Of a stretch of DNA of 64,000 nt, positions 35,401-44,400 are shown in pieces. Origin of the DNA: an uncultured Holophaga sp. (GTDB taxonomy: Bacteria > Acidobacteriota > Holophagae > Holophagales > Holophagaceae); NCBI RefSeq assembly GCF_963677305.1, contig NZ_OY781925.1, forward strand, positions 2,692,001 through 2,756,000, given 5' to 3'. The translations under genes and the position numbers were made by a program. Each line of letters begins with the position of its first letter. Within the stretch, counting starts at the first letter, position 1. The notes beneath the pieces are model-generated. The model was not told the DNA's origin. It did not search any database and worked only from the letters and a program-made list of their open reading frames with translations.

Positions 35401-36884
35401 GCCTCCTCGATGGCCGGGAAACAGGCTTGAAAGCAGGTGCCCTGATCCGGACGGCTCTCCAGCATGATGGCCCCCTGGTGACCGCGGATGATGCCCAGGG
35501 CTGCCGGAAGCCCCAGCCCCCGGCCAAAGAACTTGGTGCTGAAGAAGGGATCGAAGAGGTGCTGGAGGGTCTCGGGATCCATCCCGCAGCCCGAGTCCTC
35601 CACCTGGAGGATCACGTACCAGCCCTCTCTAGGGGAGACCTCGATACGACTGGCAGCAAGATCCACCGCCGTCAGGAAGCGCTCCTCACAGCACACATGG
35701 ATGAGACCCGGTGCCGCCCCGATAGCCTCAGCGGCATTGGTCACGAGGGTGAGGGCCACCTGCAGCACCTGGGAGGCATCCCCGAGCATACGGCGCTGGT
35801 TCCGGCGCCCTTCCAGCATGAGGCAGACCTTTTCCGGCACCACCTCGCGCAAGAGGGCCTCGTTCTCCTCCAGGAGCCCGATGAGATCCACGGGCTTCGG
35901 CAGGAGGGGCCGGTTGCCCGAGCAGGCCAGCATCTGGCCCGTCAGATCGGCGGCCTTGCGGGCAGCGCTCATGCAGCGATCCACGGTGACCCGGAGGGGG
36001 TTGCCTGCAGGCAACTGGATCGCCAACAGGTCCAGGTTGCCCATCATGGCCATGAGAAGGTTGTTGTAGTCATGGGCGACTCCGGCAGCCAGGATCCCCA
36101 GACTCTCCAGCTTCTCGGCCTGCATGAGGCGTTTCTCCAGCTCCAGCCGACCGCGCTCGACCTCCTTCCGCTCGGTGATGTCCGTGACGAAGAGCTCCAG
36201 ATGGGGCGGAGCCCCGTCCAGCCCCGGTATTCCCCTCCCCTGCTCCCAGACCCAGCGGGTACTCCCATCGGCTCGGACAAGGGGGTACTCACCCTGGAAG
36301 GAGTCCCCACGGGCAAGGGCCTGAGCCCACTGGGACCGGACCGCTTCCCGGTAATCCGGGTCCACCAGCCCGTCCGCCGGCCTTCCACCGCCCGTCCACT
36401 CCACCGGCAGGAAGCCCGTCAGGGCGAGGAATCCCCCCTCCACCAAGTCCAGCTTCCAGCCATCCTCGAAGCTCAGCAGACCGAGGAAGCCTGGCAGGTG
36501 GTCCAGCAGCCCCCCCGACCTCGCCATCTCCGGGTGCTGGCAGCAGCGGGAATGGGAGACATGGAGGTGATGGGCTCTGCACCTTCCATCCCGACAGGAG
36601 AGCACCGCCGTCAGGCTCAGGGGGAGGGGGTGGGGGCGGAAGCCCCGCTGCTCCCGCACGGTGTAGAGCCCCCGGACGATGGCGGTGTGCTCGGAGAGGC
36701 GGCTGACATCCAGGCCATCCATCTCCGGGCTCAGCTCCGAGCGCCACGCATCCAGACCGGCCTCGCAAGCCGGCTCGTCATCCAGGATGTTCCAGCCATC
36801 GGAGGGGTTCCGCCGGGCAAGGTAGCCCTGGATGAAGTGGTCGAACCACCGTCTGATTTCCTGGTCGGTCCAAGTCCGGGTCAT
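35388..36884 (-). CDS. soluble PAS sensor histidine kinase
   Basis: This 498-residue cytoplasmic kinase has no transmembrane segment. Residues about 1-115 may form an NTF2/SnoaL-like domain, then comes a PAS/PAC domain (about 125-240, ending VTDITERKE). The dimerisation/phosphoacceptor helix carries H271 in LAAGVAHDYNNLL (HisKA of the HDYNN type), and the ATPase has VTNAAEA, VEDSGCGMD and FFGRGLGLPAALGI. No response regulator is next to it, so it is an orphan kinase. ATG 36882-36884 is preferred over GTG two codons upstream. Confidence 0.85.
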   Translation of the reverse strand: MTRTWTDQEIRRWFDHFIQGYLARRNPSDGWNILDDEPACEAGLDAWRSELSPEMDGLDVSRLSEHTAIVRGLYTVREQRGFRPHPLPLSLTAVLSCRDGRCRAHHLHVSHSRCCQHPEMARSGGLLDHLPGFLGLLSFEDGWKLDLVEGGFLALTGFLPVEWTGGGRPADGLVDPDYREAVRSQWAQALARGDSFQGEYPLVRADGSTRWVWEQGRGIPGLDGAPPHLELFVTDITERKEVERGRLELEKRLMQAEKLESLGILAAGVAHDYNNLLMAMMGNLDLLAIQLPAGNPLRVTVDRCMSAARKAADLTGQMLACSGNRPLLPKPVDLIGLLEENEALLREVVPEKVCLMLEGRRNQRRMLGDASQVLQVALTLVTNAAEAIGAAPGLIHVCCEERFLTAVDLAASRIEVSPREGWYVILQVEDSGCGMDPETLQHLFDPFFSTKFFGRGLGLPAALGIIRGHQGAIMLESRPDQGTCFQACFPAIEEAQPR

Positions 36885-37003
36885 GTTCACCCCATCAGGG
36901 GCTGGAGGTTTGCGCAGAGTATGGCTCCAGCAGAGAGCAATGACAATCCCTTTCTCCGGTGGCGGAGGGGCGGATCAGCATCGATTTCCGGGGACGGCAT
37001 CCA

Positions 37004-37050
37004 CCCCCGGTGCTTTCCCTCCCAACCCACCGGAAGGAAAGCGCCGGGGG
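37004..37050 (-). terminator. large hairpin after the homocysteine methyltransferase gene
   Basis: A 19-nt left arm (37004-37022, starting CCCCCGG) pairs with 37032-37050 (ending CCGGGGG) with one wobble and one mismatch around a 9-nt loop. It starts about 36 bases after the stop codon. It has no T-run, so termination may need another factor. Confidence 0.5.
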
Positions 37051-37085
37051 CGCCATCATCATGCCATATTCATTTTAAAAATGAT

Positions 37086-37955
37086 TCAAGATTTGAACCG
37101 TTCCACCAGGGCACGGATGTAGTCCGGGCCGCTCCCGCAGCAAGACCCCAGGACCCTGGCCCCCAGGTCCTGGAAAGAGGCAGCCACCTGAGAGAAGTCC
37201 GCCGGAGTCACATCGTAGACCGGTCTCCCCTCCACCATGCGGGGCAAGCCCGCATTGGGCTTGGCGATGAGCACCGCCTCGGGCACGGCCTCCCGCATCT
37301 GCTCCAGGACCTTGGGCACCATCTCCAGACCCTCGCCGCAATTCAGCCCGATGGCTGAGAGCCCCAGGGGCCAGAGCTGCTGGGCGGCCTGTTTCGCCCG
37401 GAGACCCATCATGGTCCGGGCATTGGCGTCGAAGCTCATGGTGCAGAAGACCGGAAGCCCGGTGCTCAGAGCCCCCTGGATGGCGGCCTTGATCTCGCTC
37501 AGCTCAGACATGGTCTCGATCCAGAGCAGATCCACCCCACCCTCCGCCAGAGCCACCGCCTGCTCGGTGTACGCCACCAGGGCCTCTTCCGGACTCAGGG
37601 GGCCGAAGGGCTTGAGGAGAGCACCGGTGGGCCCCATGTCACCGGCCACGTAGGCCTTGCCTCCGGCCACCTCCCGGGCCAGCTCCGCCCCGGCCACGTT
37701 GAGCTCCCGCACCCGCTCCGCCAGACCGTGGCGTGCCAGGGTCTGGCGGTTCCCCCCGAAGGTGTTCGTGAGGATGATGTCGGATCCAGCCTCCACATAG
37801 GCCCGGTAGAGGGCCCGGACCTCCTCCGGCCGCTCCACATTCCAGCGTTCAGGGGCCTGCCCGGAAGGCAGCCCGGCAGCCATGAGCATGGTGCCGGTGG
37901 CCCCATCGGCGATGAGGGTACGGCCGGCACCGAGGGCTTCCAGAATGGGCTGCAT
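37086..37955 (-). CDS. homocysteine S-methyltransferase domain protein (MetH N-terminal-like)
   Basis: This 289-residue single-domain Hcy methyltransferase corresponds to the N-terminal module of cobalamin-dependent methionine synthase: LIADGATGTMLMAAGLPSGQAPERWN at the start, ILTNTFGGNR, and VAGDMGPTGALLKPFG. The zinc cysteines are C206 (GLNCGEG), C272 and C273 (GSCCGSG). No pterin or B12 domain is attached, so it needs a separate corrinoid methyl donor, possibly a protein like that at 31717-32343. It could make methionine or another thioether. AGGGAGAAG precedes ATG 37953-37955; the frame upstream is a terminator of the next operon. Confidence 0.88.
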   Translation of the reverse strand: MQPILEALGAGRTLIADGATGTMLMAAGLPSGQAPERWNVERPEEVRALYRAYVEAGSDIILTNTFGGNRQTLARHGLAERVRELNVAGAELAREVAGGKAYVAGDMGPTGALLKPFGPLSPEEALVAYTEQAVALAEGGVDLLWIETMSELSEIKAAIQGALSTGLPVFCTMSFDANARTMMGLRAKQAAQQLWPLGLSAIGLNCGEGLEMVPKVLEQMREAVPEAVLIAKPNAGLPRMVEGRPVYDVTPADFSQVAASFQDLGARVLGSCCGSGPDYIRALVERFKS

Positions 37956-37970
37956 GACTTCTCCCTTATG

Positions 37971-37997
37971 AAAAAAAGATCCGGCCAGAGCCGGATC
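37971..37997 (-). terminator. strong rho-independent terminator after ftsL
   Basis: GATCCGGC (37978-37985) pairs with GCCGGATC (37990-37997) around loop CAGA. It is followed in the leftward direction by seven consecutive T (37971-37977). It ends the mraZ-rsmH-ftsL transcript, 22 bases after the ftsL stop. Confidence 0.92.
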
Positions 37998-38019
37998 CCC
38001 ATTGTCATACACCCAGAGC

Positions 38020-38400
38020 CTACTGGATAGGTTCATCCGAAGCCACGGGTTTCAGCCGGGCCATCTTCTGGTCCTGGGGAGTGAAGCTGCGCTGGATCAG
38101 GTGGCTCTGCTTGCGGGGCATCATGCCGGACTTCTCGGCGAACACCTGGATCTCCTCGTCCTTCTGGTAGCGCGAACGCTCCAGGAGCAGGCTCCGCTGG
38201 AGTTCCTCCTGCTGCTTGATGTCGGCCCGCACCTCACTCATGGCATAGCTGAGCCGGGTGTGCTGGATCTTGAGGTAGGCCATGGATGCCAGGGGCATGG
38301 CCACGGCCAGGGCCAGCAGGAGCATGCGGAGCACCCCCTCCCCCTCCGGCTGGCGGCTGGAGACGGTGTAGCCCGGATGGATATTGAGCTTGCGGTTCAT
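38020..38400 (-). CDS. ftsL: FtsL-like cell division protein
   Basis: This 126-residue bitopic protein has a short cytoplasmic N-terminus (MNRKLNIHPGYTV), one TM segment at about residues 24-42 (VLRMLLLALAVAMPLASMAYL), and a periplasmic coiled-coil-like part (RLSYAMSEVRADIKQQEELQ). Its position right after rsmH and its topology identify it as the FtsL equivalent, although FtsL sequences are poorly conserved. It would scaffold the FtsBLQ complex at the septum. It overlaps rsmH by four bases (ATGA). The conventional next gene, ftsI, is absent; a terminator follows. Confidence 0.75.
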   Translation of the reverse strand: MNRKLNIHPGYTVSSRQPEGEGVLRMLLLALAVAMPLASMAYLKIQHTRLSYAMSEVRADIKQQEELQRSLLLERSRYQKDEEIQVFAEKSGMMPRKQSHLIQRSFTPQDQKMARLKPVASDEPIQ

Positions 38401-39380
38401 GGCACCCTCTCGATGATGGTTGGGGAGAGACGCTCGGCGATCCGCAGGCGGGCCGAGCGGGAAGGGGGATTGGCCTCGAGCTCGGCTTCGCCGGGCTTGA
38501 GACCGCTGGGATGGATGAGGCGCACCTGCTTGGGAAGGGGGGCGGGGGCCACCCGGCCGGGACCGTCATAGACCCCGGAGAGGCGGCGCAGGGTGTGCTT
38601 GACGATGCGGTCCTCAAGGCTGTGGAAGGAGATGACCCCCAGCCGCCCCCCGGGGGCAAGGGCCTCCACGGCCCGCTCCAGGGTGGCCTCCAGCCGGGTC
38701 AGTTCGCCGTTCACGGCGATGCGGATGGCCTGGAAGCTGCGGGTGGCGGGATCGATCTGCTTCTTGCGCCGGGCGATCTCCCGGGGGAGCACCTCGTAGA
38801 CCGCCTGGGCCAGGTCGAGGGTGCTGTGGAGCCGGCCCCCGTGGAAGGCCTTCAGAATGGCCCGGGCGATGGGGCGGGAGGCCCGCTCCTCGCCGAACTG
38901 GTAGAGGGCGTCCGCCAGGCTCTCGTCTGTCTGCTCGGCAATCCACTGGAGGGCGGTGAGGCCATGCTCGGGGTCCATCCGCATGTCCAGGGGCCCCTCC
39001 TCCATGAAACTGAATCCCCGGGAAGGGGTCTTGAGATGGAGGTGGGAGACACCCAGGTCCATGAGGATGGCATCGAAGCCCCCAGGAGCCTGCAGGTGGC
39101 GCCAGGACTCGAAGAGGGGATCCTCCCAGATGTCCTCGTGGGCCCCGGCCAGGATGGACAGGCGGGCATCGGCCCCCAGCCGCGTCCGGGCGGCCTCACG
39201 GGCATAGGGATCGCGATCCACGCCCAGGTAGCGGGTATCAGTGTCGCAGCCTTCCAGGATGGCGGCGGCATGGCCGCCCAGACCCAGGGTGAGGTCCAGC
39301 ACACGGCCCCCGGGGGGGACAGGCAGGTTTTCCACCACTTCCTGGAGGAGCACGGAGAAATGGATGGGGCTCTGTTCCAT
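38397..39380 (-). CDS. rsmH: 16S rRNA (cytosine1402-N4)-methyltransferase RsmH
   Basis: This 327-residue MraW/RsmH starts HFSVLLQEVVENLPV and has the SAM-binding VLDLTLGLGGHAAAIL, GVDRDPYA, ILMDLGVSHLHL, FSFMEEGPLDMRMDP, RRKKQIDPATRSFQAIRIAVNGEL and VISFHSLEDRIVK. It N4-methylates C1402 in the ribosomal P site. It sits between mraZ (two bases between stop and start) and ftsL (four-base overlap), the standard start of the division/cell wall cluster. Confidence 0.96.
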   Translation of the reverse strand: MEQSPIHFSVLLQEVVENLPVPPGGRVLDLTLGLGGHAAAILEGCDTDTRYLGVDRDPYAREAARTRLGADARLSILAGAHEDIWEDPLFESWRHLQAPGGFDAILMDLGVSHLHLKTPSRGFSFMEEGPLDMRMDPEHGLTALQWIAEQTDESLADALYQFGEERASRPIARAILKAFHGGRLHSTLDLAQAVYEVLPREIARRKKQIDPATRSFQAIRIAVNGELTRLEATLERAVEALAPGGRLGVISFHSLEDRIVKHTLRRLSGVYDGPGRVAPAPLPKQVRLIHPSGLKPGEAELEANPPSRSARLRIAERLSPTIIERVP

Positions 39381-39382
39381 GT

Positions 39383-39847
39383 TCAGATCCCCAAGTCTGC
39401 AAGCTGGGCGAAGTCATCGGTGGTGAGGGGCTCGGCCGCCAGGCGACCCTCGAAACGGCTACGGCTCCAGATGGCCAAGTAGTCCATCTGGCCGAGGATG
39501 GCGACCTCCCCCCTGAGCTCGGCAGCATCCCGGAGAATGCCCGGGATGACGAAGCGCCCCTGGGCATCGGGCTCCACCTCGCTGCCGTAGTAGGCCGTGA
39601 CCTGGAGGAACTTCTGCTTGGCCGGACTGGTACTGGGCAGCTTGGAGAGGCGTTCTTCGATCTGCTCCCACACGGGCATGGGATAGAGGCGGGCGGACTG
39701 CCCATCGAAGGAGGTCAGGTAGAAGGCGCAGGCTCCCCCGCCCTCGCTTTTGGCGAAGGCTTCAAGGTCGGCCTTGAAACCCGTGGGGAGCTTGAGTCGC
39801 CCCTTGTCGTCCACGGTGGCCGGGGAATTGCCGCGGAGTCGCAGCAC
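39383..39847 (-). CDS. mraZ: transcriptional regulator MraZ
   Basis: This 154-residue MraZ has two AbrB-like SpoVT folds: LRLRGNSPATVDDKGRLKLPTGFKADL (N-terminal) and YYGSEVEPDAQGRFVIPGILRDAAEL (C-terminal), each with the conserved DxxGR. MraZ forms a ring that binds direct repeats in front of its own operon and represses it. GTG at 39845-39847 starts the protein, with AAAGG eight bases upstream. The box array is 47-96 bp upstream. It is the first gene of mraZ-rsmH-ftsL. Confidence 0.95.
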   Translation of the reverse strand: MLRLRGNSPATVDDKGRLKLPTGFKADLEAFAKSEGGGACAFYLTSFDGQSARLYPMPVWEQIEERLSKLPSTSPAKQKFLQVTAYYGSEVEPDAQGRFVIPGILRDAAELRGEVAILGQMDYLAIWSRSRFEGRLAAEPLTTDDFAQLADLGI

Positions 39848-39893
39848 CTCGGTCGCCTTTCAAAAATCGGGAGAGACACTCTGGAGGGTTGGA

Positions 39894-39943
39894 TGGACCA
39901 CTTTGATCCACTCAGTTCCAAATTTTGCCACTCGGATCCACTC
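39894..39943 (-). promoter_or_regulatory. MraZ box array: five tandem 10-bp repeats
   Basis: Reading leftward, five consecutive 10-mers are GAGTGGATCC, GAGTGGCAAA, ATTTGGAACT, GAGTGGATCA and AAGTGGTCCA (39943 to 39894). Four share RAGTGG and the third keeps only TTGG. The 10-bp period places each box on one face of the helix. GTGG repeats with 10-bp spacing are the known MraZ operator pattern, so autoregulation is likely. The -10/-35 elements probably overlap the array but are not clear. Confidence 0.8.
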
Positions 39944-40084
39944 CCCAAGTCTAGAAAGCCCGCCGGCGACCACAAGAAGGAATAAAAACGAAATGATCGA
40001 CACCCCCATGGATCGCCCATTTACATGGAGGTTTCTGGCATCCCCAGGGACTCCGCGGGAGAATGGAGGGCTGCCGGAGCCGCC

Positions 40085-41410
40085 ATGACGCACCCCCAGA
40101 ACGAGCTGTCCCGAGCCCTCCCGGCCCCCTGGGTGCCCTTCGCCGCCGGGATGCTGGGCATGGCCCTCCTGGTGGGCGGCAGTGCCATGGTCCACAAGGT
40201 CCTGGGTGGCCTGATCCTGCTGGGGGGCGCCCTCTGGCTGGCCGTGGGCTTCCTCAACTCCCGGCATCTCATCGAGCGCCTGCTGCGGGTCATCCCTGTG
40301 GAGCGCAAGGATGAATCACTTTTCCGGGAAGCCCCCAAGGTCTGGGCAGAGCTGGAGCGGGAGAACCGGGAGCTGCGGCTGCTGAATCTCCGCGAGGATC
40401 AGCTCCGGCGCACCATCCTGGCCAATCTGAAAACCGGGGTCATCGTCCTCGACACCCAGAAGGAGGTCCGCTCTTTCAACAAGGCGGCCCAAGGACTCCT
40501 CGGCAGCTCCAGCCTCATCACCCTCGGTTCCCCCCTGGTGGGCGTCTTCCGGGAACCCCAGTGCCTCACCAGCCTGGGCAAGGCCTTCGCCGGTGAGGGC
40601 ACCGAGTGGGACCTCAAGCGCGATCCCCGGATCCTGAGGGTCCGGGCCTTCCCCATGGACATGGCCCCGGGGGAGTCCTATGGCGTGCTGGTGACCCTGG
40701 ACGACATCACCCGCCAGGAGGCCCTGGAAAAGACCCGCCAGAAGTTCATCTCCAACGCCAGCCACGAGCTCAAGACCCCCGCCACCAGCATCCGCATTGC
40801 GGCCGAGAACCTCCTGGAGGGGGAGCTGGTCCACCCCGAGGGCGAGACCAGCCTCCGCATCATCGTCCGCTCCGTGGAGCGCATGACCATGCTCCTCAAC
40901 GACATCTCCGAGCTCTCCAAGATCGAGACCGGGGCCACGGTCCTGGCCCCCTGCCCCTTCATTCTGGGCGACTTCCTGGCGGGGGTCCTGGAGGACGCCT
41001 CCTCCCAGGCCCAGCCCCGGAACATCCGCATGGTGAGTCAGATCGCACCGGAACTGGAGGAGCGGACCGTGGTGGTGGATCCTAACCGCCTGCACCAGCT
41101 TCTGGAGAACCTCCTCTCCAACGCCATCAAGTTCAGTCCCGACGGCGCGGAGGTGAAGCTCAGTACCAGCACCGACGGGCACTGGCTGGCCCTCGCCGTC
41201 TCCGACCAGGGTCCCGGCATCCCTGAATCCGAGCAGGTGCGAGTCTTCGAGCGCTTCTACCGTTCCCCCCTGACCCGGGGCGTCCCCGGGACGGGCCTCG
41301 GCCTGGCCATCGTCAAGCACCTGGCCTCCCTCATGGGGGGGGAGATCGCGCTGGAGAGCCGCCCGGGGCACGGGGCGACATTCACCCTGCGCCTGCCTCT
41401 GGCCGATTAG
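40085..41410 (+). CDS. PhoR-like membrane sensor histidine kinase
   Basis: This 441-residue kinase has two TM segments (about 16-35 and 39-57) with almost no periplasmic loop, and a PAS domain at about 105-210 (ILANLKTGVIVLDTQKEVRSFN). The HisKA phosphoacceptor is H227 in FISNASHELKTPATSIR. The HATPase has LENLLSNAIKFSPDG, VSDQGPGIPE and GVPGTGLGLAIVKHL. This layout is that of PhoR-type phosphate sensors, though no phoB or pst genes are here. ATG 40085 has GGAG five bases upstream. The debranching-enzyme gene starts six bases after its stop. Confidence 0.9.
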   Translation: MTHPQNELSRALPAPWVPFAAGMLGMALLVGGSAMVHKVLGGLILLGGALWLAVGFLNSRHLIERLLRVIPVERKDESLFREAPKVWAELERENRELRLLNLREDQLRRTILANLKTGVIVLDTQKEVRSFNKAAQGLLGSSSLITLGSPLVGVFREPQCLTSLGKAFAGEGTEWDLKRDPRILRVRAFPMDMAPGESYGVLVTLDDITRQEALEKTRQKFISNASHELKTPATSIRIAAENLLEGELVHPEGETSLRIIVRSVERMTMLLNDISELSKIETGATVLAPCPFILGDFLAGVLEDASSQAQPRNIRMVSQIAPELEERTVVVDPNRLHQLLENLLSNAIKFSPDGAEVKLSTSTDGHWLALAVSDQGPGIPESEQVRVFERFYRSPLTRGVPGTGLGLAIVKHLASLMGGEIALESRPGHGATFTLRLPLAD

Positions 41411-41416
41411 GAAGCC

Positions 41417-44400
41417 ATGGCCGACTTCTCCATGACCCCTGAGCCCGGCGGGCACCGCGTCCACTACATGGGCGACCGGATCCGCTTCGTTCTCAAAGCC
41501 CCCCCCTACGCCAAGGAGGGCTGGCGGGGCCTTCTGCGCACCAACCTGACCCGGGGGGCCAAGGCGCGGGAGGAGGTGGTGGCCCTCTCCGGTGCCCACC
41601 CCAGCGAGGGACACACCTTCGCCGGGGCCTCCTGGCGGGACATCCCCCTCCACCCCACCCCTGGTGGCTGGACCCTGGAGCTGCCCCTGGCCGAAGTCGG
41701 CTACTTCCGCGCCAAGGCCTATGCCGTGGACCCCTTCGGAAACCAGTACTGGCCCGAAGGCCCGGATGTGGGCATCTCGGTGCTGCCGGACCACCTGCGG
41801 ACGGCCAACGCCATCTATTGCGCCTTCCCCCGCATGTTCATGCCCCCGGTGGCCACGCCCCCCCAACTCCTCGAGGGCATCCGGAAGCTGGACGAGGGCG
41901 GCTACACCGTGATCCCCCCCAGTGGCACCCTCCGCAGCCTCACCCGGTGCATCCCCCACATCGTCGAGACCCTGGGCTGCCGCATCCTCCACCTCCTGCC
42001 CCTGGGACCCGTCCCCACCACCTATGCCCGCATGGGCCGCTACGGCAGCCCCTATGCCCAACTGGACCTCACCGCCATCGACCCCGCCCTGGTGGAGTTC
42101 GACCGCCGCAGCACCGCCGAGGACCAGTTCCGGGAATTGGCCTACGCCGCGCATCTGCGGGGCGCCCAGGTCTTCCTTGACATCGTCATCAACCACACCG
42201 GCTGGGGCAGCCGGCTCATGGGTGAGCGCCCCGAATGGTTCGAGCGCAATCCGGACGGGAGCTTCCACAGCCCCGGAGCCTGGGGGACCGTGTGGGAGGA
42301 CCTGGTGGAGCTTGACAACCACAGACCGGGCCTCTGGGAGCACATCGCCGACGCCCTCCTGGTCTGGTGCCGCCGGGGCGTGGACGGCTTCCGATGCGAT
42401 GCCGGCTACATGGTCCCCCTTCCAACCTGGCAGTACATCATCGCCCGGGTGCGCCAGGAGTTCCCCGATTGCACCTTTCTCCTGGAGGGCCTGGGGGGTG
42501 CATGGGAGGCCACCGAGACGCTGCTCGCCGAAGGCGGGATGCAGTGGGCCTATTCCGAACTCTTCCAGAACTACGCCCCCACGGAGGTGGCGGGCTACCT
42601 GGACCACTGCATCCGGCAGGGGGAGCGCCTGGGGCCCCTGGTGCACTACAGCGAGACCCATGACAACCTCCGGCTTGCCGCCCGGGGCCGGGATTGGTCC
42701 CTGCTCCGCAACCGGCTCAGTGCCCTGACCAGCCTCTCCGGGGCCTTCGGTTTCACGGCCGGCGTGGAGTGGCTGGCCCGGGAGAAGGTGGATGTCCACG
42801 GCGCCCCTGACTTGGCCTGGGACGCCTCGCCCAACCTCATCCCCGAGCTCTCCAGGCTCAACCGGCTCCTGGCTGAGCACCCCTGTTTCTTCGACGGAGC
42901 CCGCCTGGAGCGCCTCAGCCCCGAGGACTCCCCGGTGCTCGCCCTGGGGCGGAGCTCCCAGGACGGGCAGGACCGCTGCCTGGTGCTCATCAACCTGGAT
43001 CCGGAGCAAGCGGCGACCCTGGTGCTCCCCACCTCCCTCTGGCGGGCCTGGGGTGATCCCCGTGTCGACCTCCTGGGCCAGGCGGCACCCGAGATCCGCC
43101 CCCTCGGTGAGAGCCTCGTCCTGACCCTCGCCCCTGCCGGCGCCCACTGCCTCTCGGATCTCCCCGGACCCCGGGGCCTCTCCGGAGACCGCTACCGGGC
43201 CCGGCGGGCCCAGGCCGCCTGGGCCTATCAGCAGCTGACCCAGGTCTGGCCTGCGGAAGACCTGGGGCCAGCCTCCTGGCAGGAACTGGGTGAGTGGGTC
43301 GCGCAGGATCCGAGGGGCTTCCTGGGCGCCCTGGCCAACCTCAAGCCCGACGATGCCCGCCAGGACCTCATGACTTCCCTCGTGGAGGCCCGTTCCCGGG
43401 GGGGCTATGCACCCGTGATCCCCTGGGAGCTGGCCTCCATCAGCCGGATCACCCCCGTCCCGCCTGGCCACTGGCTCCTGGTACGGGACAGCGTCCCCTT
43501 TGCCGCAGCTCTGCACCGTGAGGGCCGGAGGGCCATCCAGCTCCGCTCGGTCCCCGTGGAGGGAGGCCAGGTCGTGGCCTTCCCCCCTGGGACCCTGGCC
43601 TGCCCCCCAGGGCTTTCCGGAGAGGCCGAACTCCTTCTGGAGCGCTTCACGGAAGAGGGCCGGCAGGCCCGGGGCGGCCTCCGCCTCTGCCCCGAGGTCC
43701 CACACTTTGCGGGGGGCGCCCCCCGCAGTCTGGCCCTCCTCACCAATGGCCGCGGTGCCATGGCCCGCCTCCATGCCAACCTTGGGGAGATCACCTCCAA
43801 GTACGACTGCCTCCTGGGGGCCAACCTCCACCCGGACACCCCCTGTGACCGCCATGTGCTGGCCAAGCGCCTGCGGGCCTGGGTCAACGCCGACGGCTTC
43901 ATCACCTCCCTGGACCACGCCAACCTCCACAGCTTCGACCCCGGTCCCCCTGCCCGCTGGGTCTTCCTGGCCCACGCCGGGGATGGCCGCGTCGCCGAAA
44001 TCCACCTCTGCGCCGACCTGCTCCAGGGCCGGAACACCTTCGCCCTCCACCTGTCCCGCCGGGACGTGGCCTCAAGCCTGGGAGAGCCGCTGCCCGGCCA
44101 CTGCAAGGTCACCCTCATCCTGCGCGTGGATCTGGAGGACCGGGACTTCCACGGCGAGACCCATGGCAGCCGGGAGGCCGAGACCTTCTTCGATGAGGCC
44201 ACCAGCCGCTATGAAGACGGGCGGGGCTTTCTCTTCCGCCCCACCGCCGATCGCCATCTGGAAGTCCGCTGTGAAGCCGGTCGCTTCCACGACGCCCCGG
44301 AGTGGTGCTGGAACATCCCCCACCCCGTGGAGGCGACCCGGGGCATGAATGCCTCCGGGGACGCCTGGAGCCCTGGCTGGTTCGAGATCCCCCTGCCCCG

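Noticed and set aside
40316..44050. A leftward open frame of 1244 codons antisense to the kinase and debranching-enzyme genes
   Set aside because: It is a shadow of GC-rich codons. Its composition is dominated by Gly, Pro, His, Gln and Glu, it has no ribosome site, and the rightward frames have clear catalytic motifs.
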